Source of the DNA: Chitinophagales bacterium
GTDB taxonomy: Bacteria > Bacteroidota > Bacteroidia > Chitinophagales > UBA2359
Assembly: GCA_020629005.1 (NCBI GenBank)
Contig: JAHDEE010000011.1
Coordinates: 11,882-56,501 of the forward strand
Length of the DNA stretch: 44,620 nucleotides
Reading direction: 5' to 3'
Position numbers and translations under genes: made by a program
Shown: piece after piece, positions 7,341 to 14,879 of the stretch
Layout of the letters: the number at the start of each line of letters is the position of its first letter
Position numbering within the stretch: the stretch's first letter is position 1
The notes under the pieces: generated by a model
Database searches by the model: none
The model's input: only the letters and a program-made list of their open reading frames with translations
Told to the model about the DNA's origin: nothing

Positions 7341-8588
7341 CTATTTAAGATTGTTTCTTTTTAGCCTAAGCTGGGAGATTATTTCCCGCTGGGCCAAAAT
7401 CTGTATTTCCTTTCTGGCTTGTTCCGAGATATTCTCTGCCACTTCATTTTCGTCTTTCACAATTTTGATGCGATCCTTTTGGTTGTCGCCTCTCATTTTG
7501 GACATGTCCTTTTCTACCGAAGAAATCTGATCATTGAGGCTGGAAACCTGCCGCTGCAGTTCTTCCAGATTTGCCTTTTCTGCAACATGCCTGGTTTCGT
7601 CAGAAAATTCAAGCACTTCGACAAGGTACGATTGTGTATGGACCAATGCCTCGGTGGCTGTACGATCTGCATACAATCCTTCTAGCTCCTTTTGCTTATC
7701 CTCCAATTGTTTCTCTCGGTCCGCGATCGACTTTTCATTCTCTTTGATATTGCCTTTAAGCTTTGCCTGACGATCCATCAGCTTTTCTCCTTCCTTCTGC
7801 AGTTTGTCCATATCTTTTTCAGAGGCTCCAATAGCATTGTCCAAACCAGCTCCTGATTGCTCTACAGCAAAGTTGTAGAGGAATTTTTCAAAGGGTTCTT
7901 TCAATTCCACAGCGCTGTGTTGCGAAACATAACCCTCTGCAGTATTCGCAAACAGCGTTATCGAGGCGCCACGGTTCCCCTTTCCAATGATGGTATAGAA
8001 ATCGATCGTATCCGCATGCAGACTGCTAATCTCGGCGTTATCAGACAGGTCTTCACCTCTATGTCCTTTAATCCCAGAAGGCTTGGTTCCCGCTTTCTTC
8101 ATCACTTTCTTCCAGGATTTGGAGACGTCCCGATCAGAAGCATAGGGCATTTCGACTTTGAATCCATCGTGAGATCCCTGACTCATGTTCATCGTAACCG
8201 GCTTTACGTGGATCACCGCATAGGCCCCAGATTCCTCTGGCTTTTCCACCTTCTTTGCCTTTGTGTCCGAAACTGCCTCTTTTAGCATATCTGGAGCAGC
8301 ATCAGGACTTGACTCCGGCGCCCGCTCTTTTAGTGACTGTGGAGCTGGAGGCGAGACATCTTCAGGCGAAGACTCCGGCATTGGTGGCGGCGGAGGAGGA
8401 GGTGGTGGTGGCTCCGCAGCTGCATTTGGAAATGGGCCTGAAGGGGCCATTTCGAGGGACGAAGGCTGCTCCTGCAATTCTTTATTTACTTCCTCTGTAG
8501 AAGCTTCAATAGCTCGTTCCTGGGCCATGGTATACAGGGAGGAACAGCACATAAAAAAAGCACAACAAAGGATCAATAGGTTTTTCAT
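7341..8588 (-). CDS. Exported coiled-coil protein with polyproline tract, unknown function
   Basis: This 415-residue protein belongs to no family I can name. I start at ATG 8588 because a clear signal peptide follows (MKNLLILCCAFFMCCSS...AQE); the frame upstream to 8957 lacks coding character. Residues 20-105 are low complexity, rich in Pro, Glu, Ser and Ala, with ten consecutive prolines. A compact central domain follows (about 110-210; VIHVKPVTMNM, YTIIGKGNRGASITLFANT). After that comes a long charged coiled coil (about 225-405) rich in Lys, Glu and Asp, ending LRLKRNNLK. The layout suggests a periplasmic protein with an extended rod and a flexible wall-spanning linker. It is divergent from the phosphoesterase gene, and a stem-loop follows its stop. 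Confidence 0.7.
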   Translation of the reverse strand: MKNLLILCCAFFMCCSSLYTMAQERAIEASTEEVNKELQEQPSSLEMAPSGPFPNAAAEPPPPPPPPPPMPESSPEDVSPPAPQSLKERAPESSPDAAPDMLKEAVSDTKAKKVEKPEESGAYAVIHVKPVTMNMSQGSHDGFKVEMPYASDRDVSKSWKKVMKKAGTKPSGIKGHRGEDLSDNAEISSLHADTIDFYTIIGKGNRGASITLFANTAEGYVSQHSAVELKEPFEKFLYNFAVEQSGAGLDNAIGASEKDMDKLQKEGEKLMDRQAKLKGNIKENEKSIADREKQLEDKQKELEGLYADRTATEALVHTQSYLVEVLEFSDETRHVAEKANLEELQRQVSSLNDQISSVEKDMSKMRGDNQKDRIKIVKDENEVAENISEQARKEIQILAQREIISQLRLKRNNLK

Positions 8589-8682
8589 ACGTTCTTGATT
8601 AGTGAGAGTGGGTGTTTCACTGGTAAAGGTAACGAATTGACACCTATTTAGGTTGGGCAAGGTAGCTCTGAAAGTGGCGCAG

Positions 8683-8702
8683 AAAAAGCATTTTTGCTTT
8701 TT
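8683..8702. other. Small A/T-flanked hairpin in divergent promoter region
   Basis: AAAAAGCA (8683-8690) and TGCTTTTT (8695-8702) pair exactly around a TTTT loop. It has the look of a bidirectional weak terminator but sits between two divergent starts (8588 minus and 8785 plus), so a regulatory or insulating role is equally possible. The evidence is only the base pairing. Confidence 0.35.
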
Positions 8703-8784
8703 TGAAAACACCTGAACACAAAAATGCAGGCTGATTTCTTTAACTTCAGCGCTAGTGCATTCGCTCACCCAATTCAAACCCGCG

Positions 8785-11139
8785 ATGAAAATCCAAGTCA
8801 ACCTCTTTCTTCTTCTTTGTATTTCCCTACAAATCCTTGCACAAAATATCTCCGTTGATCCGTACTTGCAGGATGCAAATCCTAATTCGATCCGAATAAT
8901 GTGGGAAACGGACGCTGCGGCAGAAAGTGTGGTAGAATATGGTAGTACGACAGCCATGGAAAATACTGCTACAGGCAGCTCCGAAGAGATTTGGGATGGC
9001 CACTTTGTACATGAGGTACAACTGACGGGTCTAGAGAGATTTACAACCTACTATTATCGAGTAAAGTCTGGCCCAGCCCAAGCCGGTCCCTTTGTTTTCA
9101 AGACACCGCCTTTTGCGACGGATGAACAGGATTTTCGATTCGTCGCGATGAGCGATATGCAAAAAGACAATTCCAATCCTAACAAGTTTTCAGAAGTAGT
9201 GCAAGAAGGGGTGGTAAGATATCTCTCAGAGCAATATGGCGGAGGCACCTCTGATCAAATCGGGCTGGTGCTCATTCCCGGAGATCTTGTAGTAAATGGT
9301 CTAGATTATGGCTCCTGGAAAAGCGACTTTTTTGATCCAGCTCATCCGCTGTTTACAGGTGTGCCTTTCTATCCGGTGCTCGGAAACCATGAAATCAACA
9401 CCGGCTTCTATTTTAGCTACTTTCACCTACCTGACAACGGCCCTGAAGGATTAGAAGAGCATTGCTGGCATAAGGATTATTCGAACACTCGCTTCATTGG
9501 CCTTGATAGTAATTTTCCTTTCAATACCGAAGAGCAAATAGATTGGCTGCAAACGGTTTTAGACGACACATGTGAGAATCCTGATATCGATTTTGTATTT
9601 GCAGAGCTTCACCATCCACACAAATCTGAGCTATGGGTGCCAGGGGAAACTGACTTCACTGGTTTGGTAATCGAACGTTTGGAAAATTTTACAGAGCAAT
9701 GCGGCAAGCCGAGCATTCACTTCTTTGGGCATACGCATGGTTACTCCCGTGGCCAATCTCAAGACCACAAACATCTTTGGGTAAATGTAGCCACTGCAGG
9801 CGGGTCCATCGATCGCTGGGGAGAATTCCAACAGGCCGATTACGACATGTTCTCAAAATCACAGGATGAGTGGGGCTTTGTGGAAGTGGATGTAGAAGCG
9901 GGAGATGATCCAAAATTCACCCTGCGCAGAGTAAGTCGGGGAAATGAAGATACGCCCAGAGACAATGAAATCACCGACGTAATCACCGTTACTAAGGAGC
10001 TTAACAAGCCTACAACTCCAAACAGCTTATACCCGATCAATCAGGAAGTTCCCATCGATTGTGTAATACTTACTGCTAATGGTTTCAGCACTGGGATTTC
10101 TTCTGAACATGGTGCAGCACAATGGCAGGTATCTACTGATTGTACGGATTTCAGCTCCCCCGTGGCAGAATCCTGGAAGCAACATGAAAACTGGTTCTTC
10201 AATGAAGATACTCAGGCAGGAGATGATCTAACTGACGAAAAGATTCAGGGTCTGGAAGCAGGGCAGGACTATTGCTGGAGAGTTCGCTATCGCGACAGGC
10301 AACTAAATTGGAGCGACTGGTCTGAACCAGCGAGCTTTAGCACTACAGCAAGTAATAACACAAACCTGTTGCAAAATCCAGGTGCTGAGGATGGAGAAAT
10401 CGGCTGGCAGGCGCTGGAAGGCAGTATTGAGATTTTGACAGATGGAGAATGTGATGGCATCAGTCCCTATCAGGGAGATTACTATTTCGCTGTCGGCGGT
10501 ATCTGCAACGATGCCGCATTTGGTGAGGCTTCGCAGTTTGTGGACCTCTCCCAATACGCTGACCAAATCGATGCAGGCAACTTCATAGTGAGTTACGGAG
10601 GCTACCTATCCAATTTCAATGGATCTGACATTCCAGATATGATGCTTAGATTTTGGGATGCAGAAGAGCAATTAATCGGAATCACAGAGGCGATATCCAG
10701 CACCAATTCCTCCTGGACTCTTGTTGAGTCTTCCGGTCCGATTCTCGCAGGAACCCGTAAAGTTGAAGTACTCCTGCATGGCACAAGGATCAATGGTCTG
10801 GACAACGATAGCTATTTTGACAATCTCTTCTTCCGAATTGGAGGAGCTGAAAGCGATTGCGACAATCTGCCAATCAGCATTCAGGAGGCAAAGCAGGACA
10901 AATTGCTCTTCAGCCCGAACCCTGCGCTGGATGGAACAATGCTAGAACTTCCAAATGGAAATCTCGGCTTGATGGACGTTCAGGTTCGGAATCAACTGGG
11001 ACAGCTGGTATTAGAATACAAAGCTGAATCTGGCAGTTCTTTGTATATCGATCGAGGAGATTTGTCAGCCGGAATCTATCAAGTGATGGTCAAGCAGAAT
11101 GGCCTTCCAATGGCAAACAGTAAGCTGATCTTTCAGTAG
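8785..11139 (+). CDS. Secreted purple-acid-phosphatase-like metallophosphoesterase with T9SS domain
   Basis: ATG 8785 opens a signal peptide (MKIQVNLFLLLCISLQILAQ), giving 784 residues. A fibronectin-like domain (about 24-110; DPYLQDANPNSIRIMWET) precedes a calcineurin-like phosphoesterase domain (about 117-335), the order seen in purple acid phosphatases. Visible metal motifs are Asp124, GD at 166-167, GNHE at 200-203, HH at 276-277 and GHTH at 315-318. The usual D-x-H of the first motif reads D-M-Q here. A second fibronectin-like part (PTTPNSLYPINQ onward) and a galactose-binding-like region (NLLQNPGAEDG onward) follow. The end is a T9SS sorting domain (LLFSPNPALDG). It probably releases phosphate from extracellular esters or nucleotides; the substrate is not predictable. 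Confidence 0.85.
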   Translation: MKIQVNLFLLLCISLQILAQNISVDPYLQDANPNSIRIMWETDAAAESVVEYGSTTAMENTATGSSEEIWDGHFVHEVQLTGLERFTTYYYRVKSGPAQAGPFVFKTPPFATDEQDFRFVAMSDMQKDNSNPNKFSEVVQEGVVRYLSEQYGGGTSDQIGLVLIPGDLVVNGLDYGSWKSDFFDPAHPLFTGVPFYPVLGNHEINTGFYFSYFHLPDNGPEGLEEHCWHKDYSNTRFIGLDSNFPFNTEEQIDWLQTVLDDTCENPDIDFVFAELHHPHKSELWVPGETDFTGLVIERLENFTEQCGKPSIHFFGHTHGYSRGQSQDHKHLWVNVATAGGSIDRWGEFQQADYDMFSKSQDEWGFVEVDVEAGDDPKFTLRRVSRGNEDTPRDNEITDVITVTKELNKPTTPNSLYPINQEVPIDCVILTANGFSTGISSEHGAAQWQVSTDCTDFSSPVAESWKQHENWFFNEDTQAGDDLTDEKIQGLEAGQDYCWRVRYRDRQLNWSDWSEPASFSTTASNNTNLLQNPGAEDGEIGWQALEGSIEILTDGECDGISPYQGDYYFAVGGICNDAAFGEASQFVDLSQYADQIDAGNFIVSYGGYLSNFNGSDIPDMMLRFWDAEEQLIGITEAISSTNSSWTLVESSGPILAGTRKVEVLLHGTRINGLDNDSYFDNLFFRIGGAESDCDNLPISIQEAKQDKLLFSPNPALDGTMLELPNGNLGLMDVQVRNQLGQLVLEYKAESGSSLYIDRGDLSAGIYQVMVKQNGLPMANSKLIFQ

Positions 11140-11178
11140 TCTCTGACGAAAATAATGGCAAGTGCCCTGGTAGCCTGC

Positions 11179-11571
11179 CTATTTATTCTTCTTTTTCCTG
11201 GCCGCCTCGCGGGCTTGCTTTCGTTCTGCCTTAAGCCGCTCTTCTTCCAGCAGTTGCTTATTGAAGTCCAGACATCGCAAAACCCAGGATTCCAGCGAGG
11301 CATCATTGTCAATGCCTTCTCCATCTAGATACACAAAGCCTTTCATTGGCCTTCCTGTAAAATCCATAACGGAACAGCCCGGCAGTTTAATAGCTTCGGC
11401 ATATTGATCTTTTCCCACCCGGGCGGTCATCTTTTCTCCAAGGACACCAACACACATTTTGTTGTTGACCATCAAGGCCAATCCACCCATCATTTTCTTT
11501 TCTTCGAAAGCTACCTTTCGCTCTTGCAGCACACGTCGAAGCCGATCAGCAAGCAATTCACTGTAGGCCAT
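11179..11571 (-). CDS. TfoX N-terminal-domain protein
   Basis: This is a 130-residue protein. Residues 1-105 match the N-terminal domain of TfoX/Sxy: a helix (MAYSELLADRLRRVL), then the KKMMGGLALMVNNKMCVGV core and MTARVGKDQY. A strongly charged Lys/Arg/Ala/Glu tail follows (LLEEERLKAERKQ). In gammaproteobacteria TfoX/Sxy helps switch on competence genes together with CRP, but stand-alone N-domains are widespread in Bacteroidota and have no proven role. The C-terminal TfoX domain is missing, so the competence function should not be carried over. Its stop lies 39 bp from the convergent phosphoesterase stop. Confidence 0.85.
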   Translation of the reverse strand: MAYSELLADRLRRVLQERKVAFEEKKMMGGLALMVNNKMCVGVLGEKMTARVGKDQYAEAIKLPGCSVMDFTGRPMKGFVYLDGEGIDNDASLESWVLRCLDFNKQLLEEERLKAERKQAREAARKKKNK

Positions 11572-11622
11572 AAGTCATGGGTTTAGGATCAGCCAGAAAT
11601 TACTTTTGCCAAACAATTGGTT

Positions 11623-12606
11623 TTAAAACAATCCCTTTTTGAAACTGAAGTCACCCTCTCCAATGATATATCCCTCGTGGTATATCTCTGTATTGTAAGT
11701 GCCTTCTACAAAAGGGAAGTTCTGTTCCCAAAACATACAGTAGCGATCCTGAGAATTGTTGTAATCGATAGTAGCCTTGGTACTGTATTGACGGTCTTCA
11801 CCAGTCTTGGCATAAGTAAAGGTTCCTGAGCCTAGAGACTCAACAGCAAGGGTAGAGCCTTCCGGGCTAATAATTCTCAAAAGGATATCCTTAGGACCGC
11901 TTGTCGCAATTCTGTTTTCCATAATATCAAAACAGACCTTTACCTTCTCTACTTTTTTATAATTGTCTTCATTGACCTCTTTGCCATTCTTTTTGAAGCG
12001 AATACCACTGGCCTTCACCGCGCTTGCATTCAAGACCGAACCAGTGGCCACAGTGGCCTCCAATTGCTGCTTATCCATTTCCAGTGTTTCCTTTTCCGCC
12101 TGCTGTGCGAAGTATTCCGTTTCCACGCTGTCCTTCAAAGCGTATACCTTCTGAGTCACCGTTTCTTTATAAAGAATGGTGTCTCGAAGTCTCATATTCT
12201 CAGCCTGTAAGGCTTCAATCTGCTGGCGATAAGATTCGGAAGTACCACGAAGTACTTCTATCAGTTTCCGAGCTTCGCTCAGTTCCTTCCGGCCTACATT
12301 CTTCTTGCTCAATAGACGATTAATCTCGCTCTTTTGCTCATCCATCTTGAGTTCGATTTCGGTAAGCTGCTCAGCCAGGCCGGTATTTTCTTGCTTCAAT
12401 TGTTCGATCACTTCTACCGCATCATTGAGCTCCACCTTCACCTGATCACGCTCTGCCTCCAAACTGCCTCTCAATTGTGCAGTCTCCGCAGCAAACTTCT
12501 TCTTTTCTGATCTGTTCTTCCAAATAAGAAAGGCGTTTATTCCCAGCAGAAGCAGAATCAAAATGATGTAGAAGATCTTTTTTCCAGAACCATTTTCTTC
12601 ACTCAT
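11623..12606 (-). CDS. Membrane-anchored coiled-coil protein, unknown function
   Basis: This is a 327-residue protein with a short polar N-terminus and one transmembrane helix (about 11-29, FYIILILLLLGINAFLIW). A long coiled coil follows (about 32-190), with heptads rich in Glu, Gln, Lys and Leu. The C-terminal domain (about 200-327) is beta-rich and ends GEGDFSFKKGLF. I recognise no enzyme motif. Proteins of this shape in Bacteroidota are sometimes labelled SMC-like only because of the coiled coil; there is no Walker motif, so that label would be wrong. It stands alone, with 255 bp of unremarkable sequence between it and the divergent methyltransferase. Confidence 0.7.
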   Translation of the reverse strand: MSEENGSGKKIFYIILILLLLGINAFLIWKNRSEKKKFAAETAQLRGSLEAERDQVKVELNDAVEVIEQLKQENTGLAEQLTEIELKMDEQKSEINRLLSKKNVGRKELSEARKLIEVLRGTSESYRQQIEALQAENMRLRDTILYKETVTQKVYALKDSVETEYFAQQAEKETLEMDKQQLEATVATGSVLNASAVKASGIRFKKNGKEVNEDNYKKVEKVKVCFDIMENRIATSGPKDILLRIISPEGSTLAVESLGSGTFTYAKTGEDRQYSTKATIDYNNSQDRYCMFWEQNFPFVEGTYNTEIYHEGYIIGEGDFSFKKGLF

Positions 12607-12861
12607 AGCACCAACATTAATAATCTAAATTGTGTTTACAACCAACAATTTGGCCTAACAAAGTTGAAAAAGCAGGGCTTTCACAGCGCAATTGTCTAGC
12701 TTTGCTTTTTAGCACTGGCAAAGCTACAAATTTGGGAAAATTATCAACTCGGTTGAAGCTCAAATCCTTAGCGTCAATTTTCGCGCCAAAATCATGCCGT
12801 TCAATTTTGGACAAGATAGGAGGATTGCCGCAATTATCCAATTAGTAACATTTAATTAATT

Positions 12862-13446
12862 ATGTCTCAACTAGATAGTGAATTTTGGAACGAGAGATAC
12901 CATTCAAACAAGACCGGATGGGACATTGGTCATATAAGTACACCAATCAAGGAATATGTAGACCAACTGACAAACAAGCGTTTGAACATACTAATACCCG
13001 GATGCGGAAATGCACACGAAGCCGCATATCTCTTTGAGCAGGGCTTCACAAAAGTCCATCTTTTAGACTGGGCCGAAGCCCCTCTTGAGGACTTTGCGAA
13101 ACGCTTCCCGGATTTCCCAAAGCAGCAGCTGATCCAGGAGGATTTCTTCAAACATCAGGGCAACTACGATCTCATATTCGAGCAAACCTTCTTTTGCGCC
13201 ATTGATCCTTCGATGCGCGCAGCATATGCAAAGCAAATGCACAAATTACTAAGAGCCGGGGGCCGACTTGTAGGCCTGCTATTCGATGCACCAATGTACG
13301 AAGATCGCCCTCCATACGGAGGAACCAAAGAAGAATACAAAACCTATTTCTCTAATTTATTTACCTTTACGGTATTCGATGATTGCCACAATAGCATCCC
13401 TCCCAGAGCTGGCAATGAACTATTCATCAACCTAAAGAAAATTTAA
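12862..13446 (+). CDS. SAM-dependent methyltransferase, thiopurine-methyltransferase (TPMT) family
   Basis: This is a 194-residue class I methyltransferase. SEFWNERYHSNKTGWDIG (6-23) is the family-typical aromatic N-terminal clamp. The SAM-binding motif I is LIPGCGNAHEA (44-54), followed by an acidic end of strand 2 (LLDWAEAPLEDF) and DLIFEQTFFCAIDP (103-116). A PPYGGTKEEY segment is also typical of TPMT-like bacterial enzymes. The family methylates sulfur, selenium, tellurium or halide acceptors; the acceptor here is unknown. One base separates its stop from the exonuclease start, so the two are likely co-transcribed, although no functional link is evident. Confidence 0.87.
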   Translation: MSQLDSEFWNERYHSNKTGWDIGHISTPIKEYVDQLTNKRLNILIPGCGNAHEAAYLFEQGFTKVHLLDWAEAPLEDFAKRFPDFPKQQLIQEDFFKHQGNYDLIFEQTFFCAIDPSMRAAYAKQMHKLLRAGGRLVGLLFDAPMYEDRPPYGGTKEEYKTYFSNLFTFTVFDDCHNSIPPRAGNELFINLKKI

Positions 13447-13447
13447 T

Positions 13448-14161
13448 ATGCTTAAAAACCTTGACCTGTCGACGGTCGTTTGTCTGGACATTGAAACTGT
13501 TCCTGGCCATGCCTCATTTGCTGAGCTGGATGCTGTGATGCAGGAGAATTGGGCCAAGAAAGCGGAACGAATGAAAATTCCGGACAGCTCTGCCGACGAA
13601 CTCTATTTTGACAAAGCAGGCATCTTCGCTGAATACGGCAAGATCATTTGCATCACGGTTGGAATCTTTGCCAATAGCGGCACAAAAATTCGCCTCAAGT
13701 CCTTTGCCGGCGATGATGAAAAAGCACTTTTGCAAGATTTTTTCAGTACCATGAGCAAGGTGCTCAATAGCCCAACCTACAAGATTTGCGGTCACAATAT
13801 CAAAGAATTCGATATCCCCTGGATTTGCCGTCGTGCCGTAATCCATGGTTTGGAATTGCCCCGCTCCCTGGACGTCGGCGGTAAGAAACCTTGGGAAGTA
13901 CCCTACATGGACACGATGGAATTATGGAAATTTGGCGATCGCAAAAGCTTCGTCTCACTCAAACTGCTAACTCACCTACTCGGCATTCCTAGCCCCAAAG
14001 ACGACATCGATGGCAGCGAAGTGGCTGGTGTTTACTGGCTAGAAGAGGACCTTCCCCGCATTGTGCGTTACTGCGAAAAAGATGTTGCCGCAGTTTGCCA
14101 ATTGCTATTACGGCTACAAAACAAAGAGCTGCTCCCAGATGAACAAATAGTAATTGTTTAG
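13448..14161 (+). CDS. Predicted 3'-5' exonuclease, PolB-exonuclease-like (DnaQ fold)
   Basis: This 237-residue protein carries the DEDD exonuclease motifs: ExoI as CLDIETVPG with Asp14 and Glu16, ExoII as CGHNIKEFDIPW with Asp122, and ExoIII around RYCEKDVAAV with Asp212. The fold and order match the family described as related to the exonuclease domain of PolB, found widely in Bacteroidota. It probably trims DNA or RNA 3' ends. It has no polymerase domain. Its last sense codon reaches the boundary of the 600-bp repeat element: the TAG stop (14159-14161) is made from the element's own terminal TTAGGAGC. The native C-terminus may therefore have been altered by the insertion. Confidence 0.87.
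   Translation: MLKNLDLSTVVCLDIETVPGHASFAELDAVMQENWAKKAERMKIPDSSADELYFDKAGIFAEYGKIICITVGIFANSGTKIRLKSFAGDDEKALLQDFFSTMSKVLNSPTYKICGHNIKEFDIPWICRRAVIHGLELPRSLDVGGKKPWEVPYMDTMELWKFGDRKSFVSLKLLTHLLGIPSPKDDIDGSEVAGVYWLEEDLPRIVRYCEKDVAAVCQLLLRLQNKELLPDEQIVIV
14151..14157. repeat. Left copy of 7-bp target-site duplication
   Basis: TAATTGT directly abuts the outer end of the left inverted repeat at 14158 and recurs exactly at 14758-14764. It forms part of the last codons of the exonuclease gene. Confidence 0.7.
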
Positions 14162-14219
14162 GAGCGAAACAAATCCCAGCGCGGAAACGGCTTGCCCGTG
14201 CTCTGTTCCAATGCAACTA

Positions 14220-14300
14220 CCGTATGCCTGTTCCTGCTCTTGCCTGAGGGTCTCTCCTATCGTCGAGCCCCTCCGGCAAGGCAGTCACCACGGCATACGG
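14220..14300. repeat. Long imperfect hairpin inside left end of the element
   Basis: The outer arms CCGTATGCC (14220-14228) and GGCATACGG (14292-14300) are exact complements. CTGC (14234-14237) pairs with GCAG (14281-14284). An inner 16-bp stem (14239-14254 with 14265-14280) pairs at 14 positions around a 10-nt loop. The middle portion has mismatches. Such a stem could be a transposase-recognition structure or form in RNA read through from the exonuclease gene. Confidence 0.7.
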
Positions 14301-14359
14301 CAGCTGCATTTCCTCGTCGCCCGGGGCTATTTTGAACCTGATTTCGCACGAGGGTATAG

Positions 14360-14421
14360 TTTTGGGTTTTGGGTTTTGGGTTTTGGTTTTGGGTTTTGGG
14401 TTTTTGGTTTTGGGTTTTGGG
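14360..14421 (+). repeat. (TTTTGGG)n tract, nine units, potential G-quadruplex
   Basis: There are nine consecutive units, seven exactly TTTTGGG, with TTTTGG as unit four and TTTTTGG as unit seven. Seven GGG runs separated by T4 satisfy the usual G-quadruplex pattern on the plus strand. All three plus-strand frames are open simply because the unit has no stop. I treat the tract as non-coding, in the centre of the mobile element. Confidence 0.85.
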
Positions 14422-14604
14422 TTCCAACACACAAGTCCGAAGCCTGTACACATACTCCTCTCTCTTCCGTTTCTCGCCTCTCTACCGTCGATCGGTTCTT
14501 TAACCCAACTCGCTTCGACCAAGAAAATCTCTGATTCAGCAAAGGCCTTTATCACCACTCGCCACGAACGACATCTGCTGCAGAATAGCCCAGATAGAAA
14601 TGGA

Positions 14605-14704
14605 AATGGAGGCGCCGCTCAGCCGCTGAGTCGCTCCACAGCATTGGCTGCATTAGCAAGACAATGATGTGGATGCAGCGAAGCAGCTGAGCGGTGCCTC
14701 CATT
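14605..14704. repeat. Long imperfect hairpin inside right end of the element
   Basis: The arms 14605-14623 (AATGGAGGCGCCGCTCAGC) and 14686-14704 pair over 19 positions, 18 Watson-Crick plus one G-T. Weaker pairing continues inward (CCACA and CATTG blocks). It occupies the same relative place as the left hairpin but has a different sequence, so the element ends share structure more than stem sequence. Confidence 0.7.
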
Positions 14705-14757
14705 GGAATGGATAGCTGGGAGACCGGCAACGCGCTGGAATGACTTTTCGCTCCTAA

Positions 14758-14764
14758 TAATTGT
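14758..14764. repeat. Right copy of 7-bp target-site duplication
   Basis: TAATTGT directly follows the end of the right inverted repeat at 14757 and is identical to 14151-14157. Joining the flanks at one copy would restore an uninterrupted reading frame through the end of the exonuclease gene. Confidence 0.7.
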
Positions 14765-14852
14765 TATTGTTTACAATGATTATCGGAATCAAATTGAGGG
14801 CGAGGGAGGTGAGGCTGACATTCTTTTGGGTTATCCGCAAGCTAATACACTG

Positions 14853-14879
14853 AGGGACAGAGATTCAATAACTGTCCCT
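14853..14879 (-). terminator. Short stem-loop overlapping aminotransferase stop
   Basis: AGGGACAG (14853-14860) and CTGTCCCT (14872-14879) pair exactly around an 11-nt loop, at the 3' end of the minus-strand glycan operon. No T-run follows on the minus strand, so termination activity is uncertain. The rest of 14765-14877 shows nothing else. Confidence 0.4.

Larger units (their letters stand above)
14158..14757. mobile_element. 600-bp MITE-like element with terminal inverted repeats, no gene
   Basis: The outer 12 bp are perfect inverted repeats (TTAGGAGCGAAA at 14158-14169, its complement at 14746-14757). Similarity continues inward for about 65 bp at matching distances: CCAGCGCG (14176-14183 and 14731-14738), TTCCAATG (14206-14213 and 14701-14708) and a following CCG. 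Exact TAATTGT copies flank it, as expected of a cut-and-paste or copy-out DDE transposition. Each end is followed by a long hairpin (14220-14300 and 14605-14704), and the centre holds a TTTTGGG repeat. Frames inside lack a transposase motif and look random, so it must have moved in trans. I cannot assign it to an insertion-sequence family. Two inward-facing REP-like units bracketing unrelated DNA is the main alternative, but that would not explain the flanking duplication. Confidence 0.7.

Noticed and set aside
8589-8957. N-terminal extension of the coiled-coil protein
   Set aside because: The frame continues upstream but covers the promoter region and part of the divergent phosphoesterase gene, and a perfect signal peptide begins at 8588.
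11179-11571. Competence regulator tfoX/sxy
   Set aside because: Only the N-terminal domain is present and no competence genes are nearby, so the gene symbol and function were not transferred.
12630-12845. Short frames on both strands in the 255-bp gap before the methyltransferase
   Set aside because: They are antisense to each other, with no domain, no signal and no conserved-looking composition. I treat them as chance.
14154-14667. Overlapping frames with (KPKTQN)-like or (GFGFWVL)-like repeats
   Set aside because: All follow from the stop-free TTTTGGG heptamer and the hairpins, and no frame shows a transposase motif. The region behaves as a non-coding element.
14158-14757. Remnant of a REP-associated tyrosine transposase locus
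   Set aside because: The hairpins fit that idea, but no HUH transposase motif remains and such elements do not make target duplications, whereas an exact 7-bp duplication is present.
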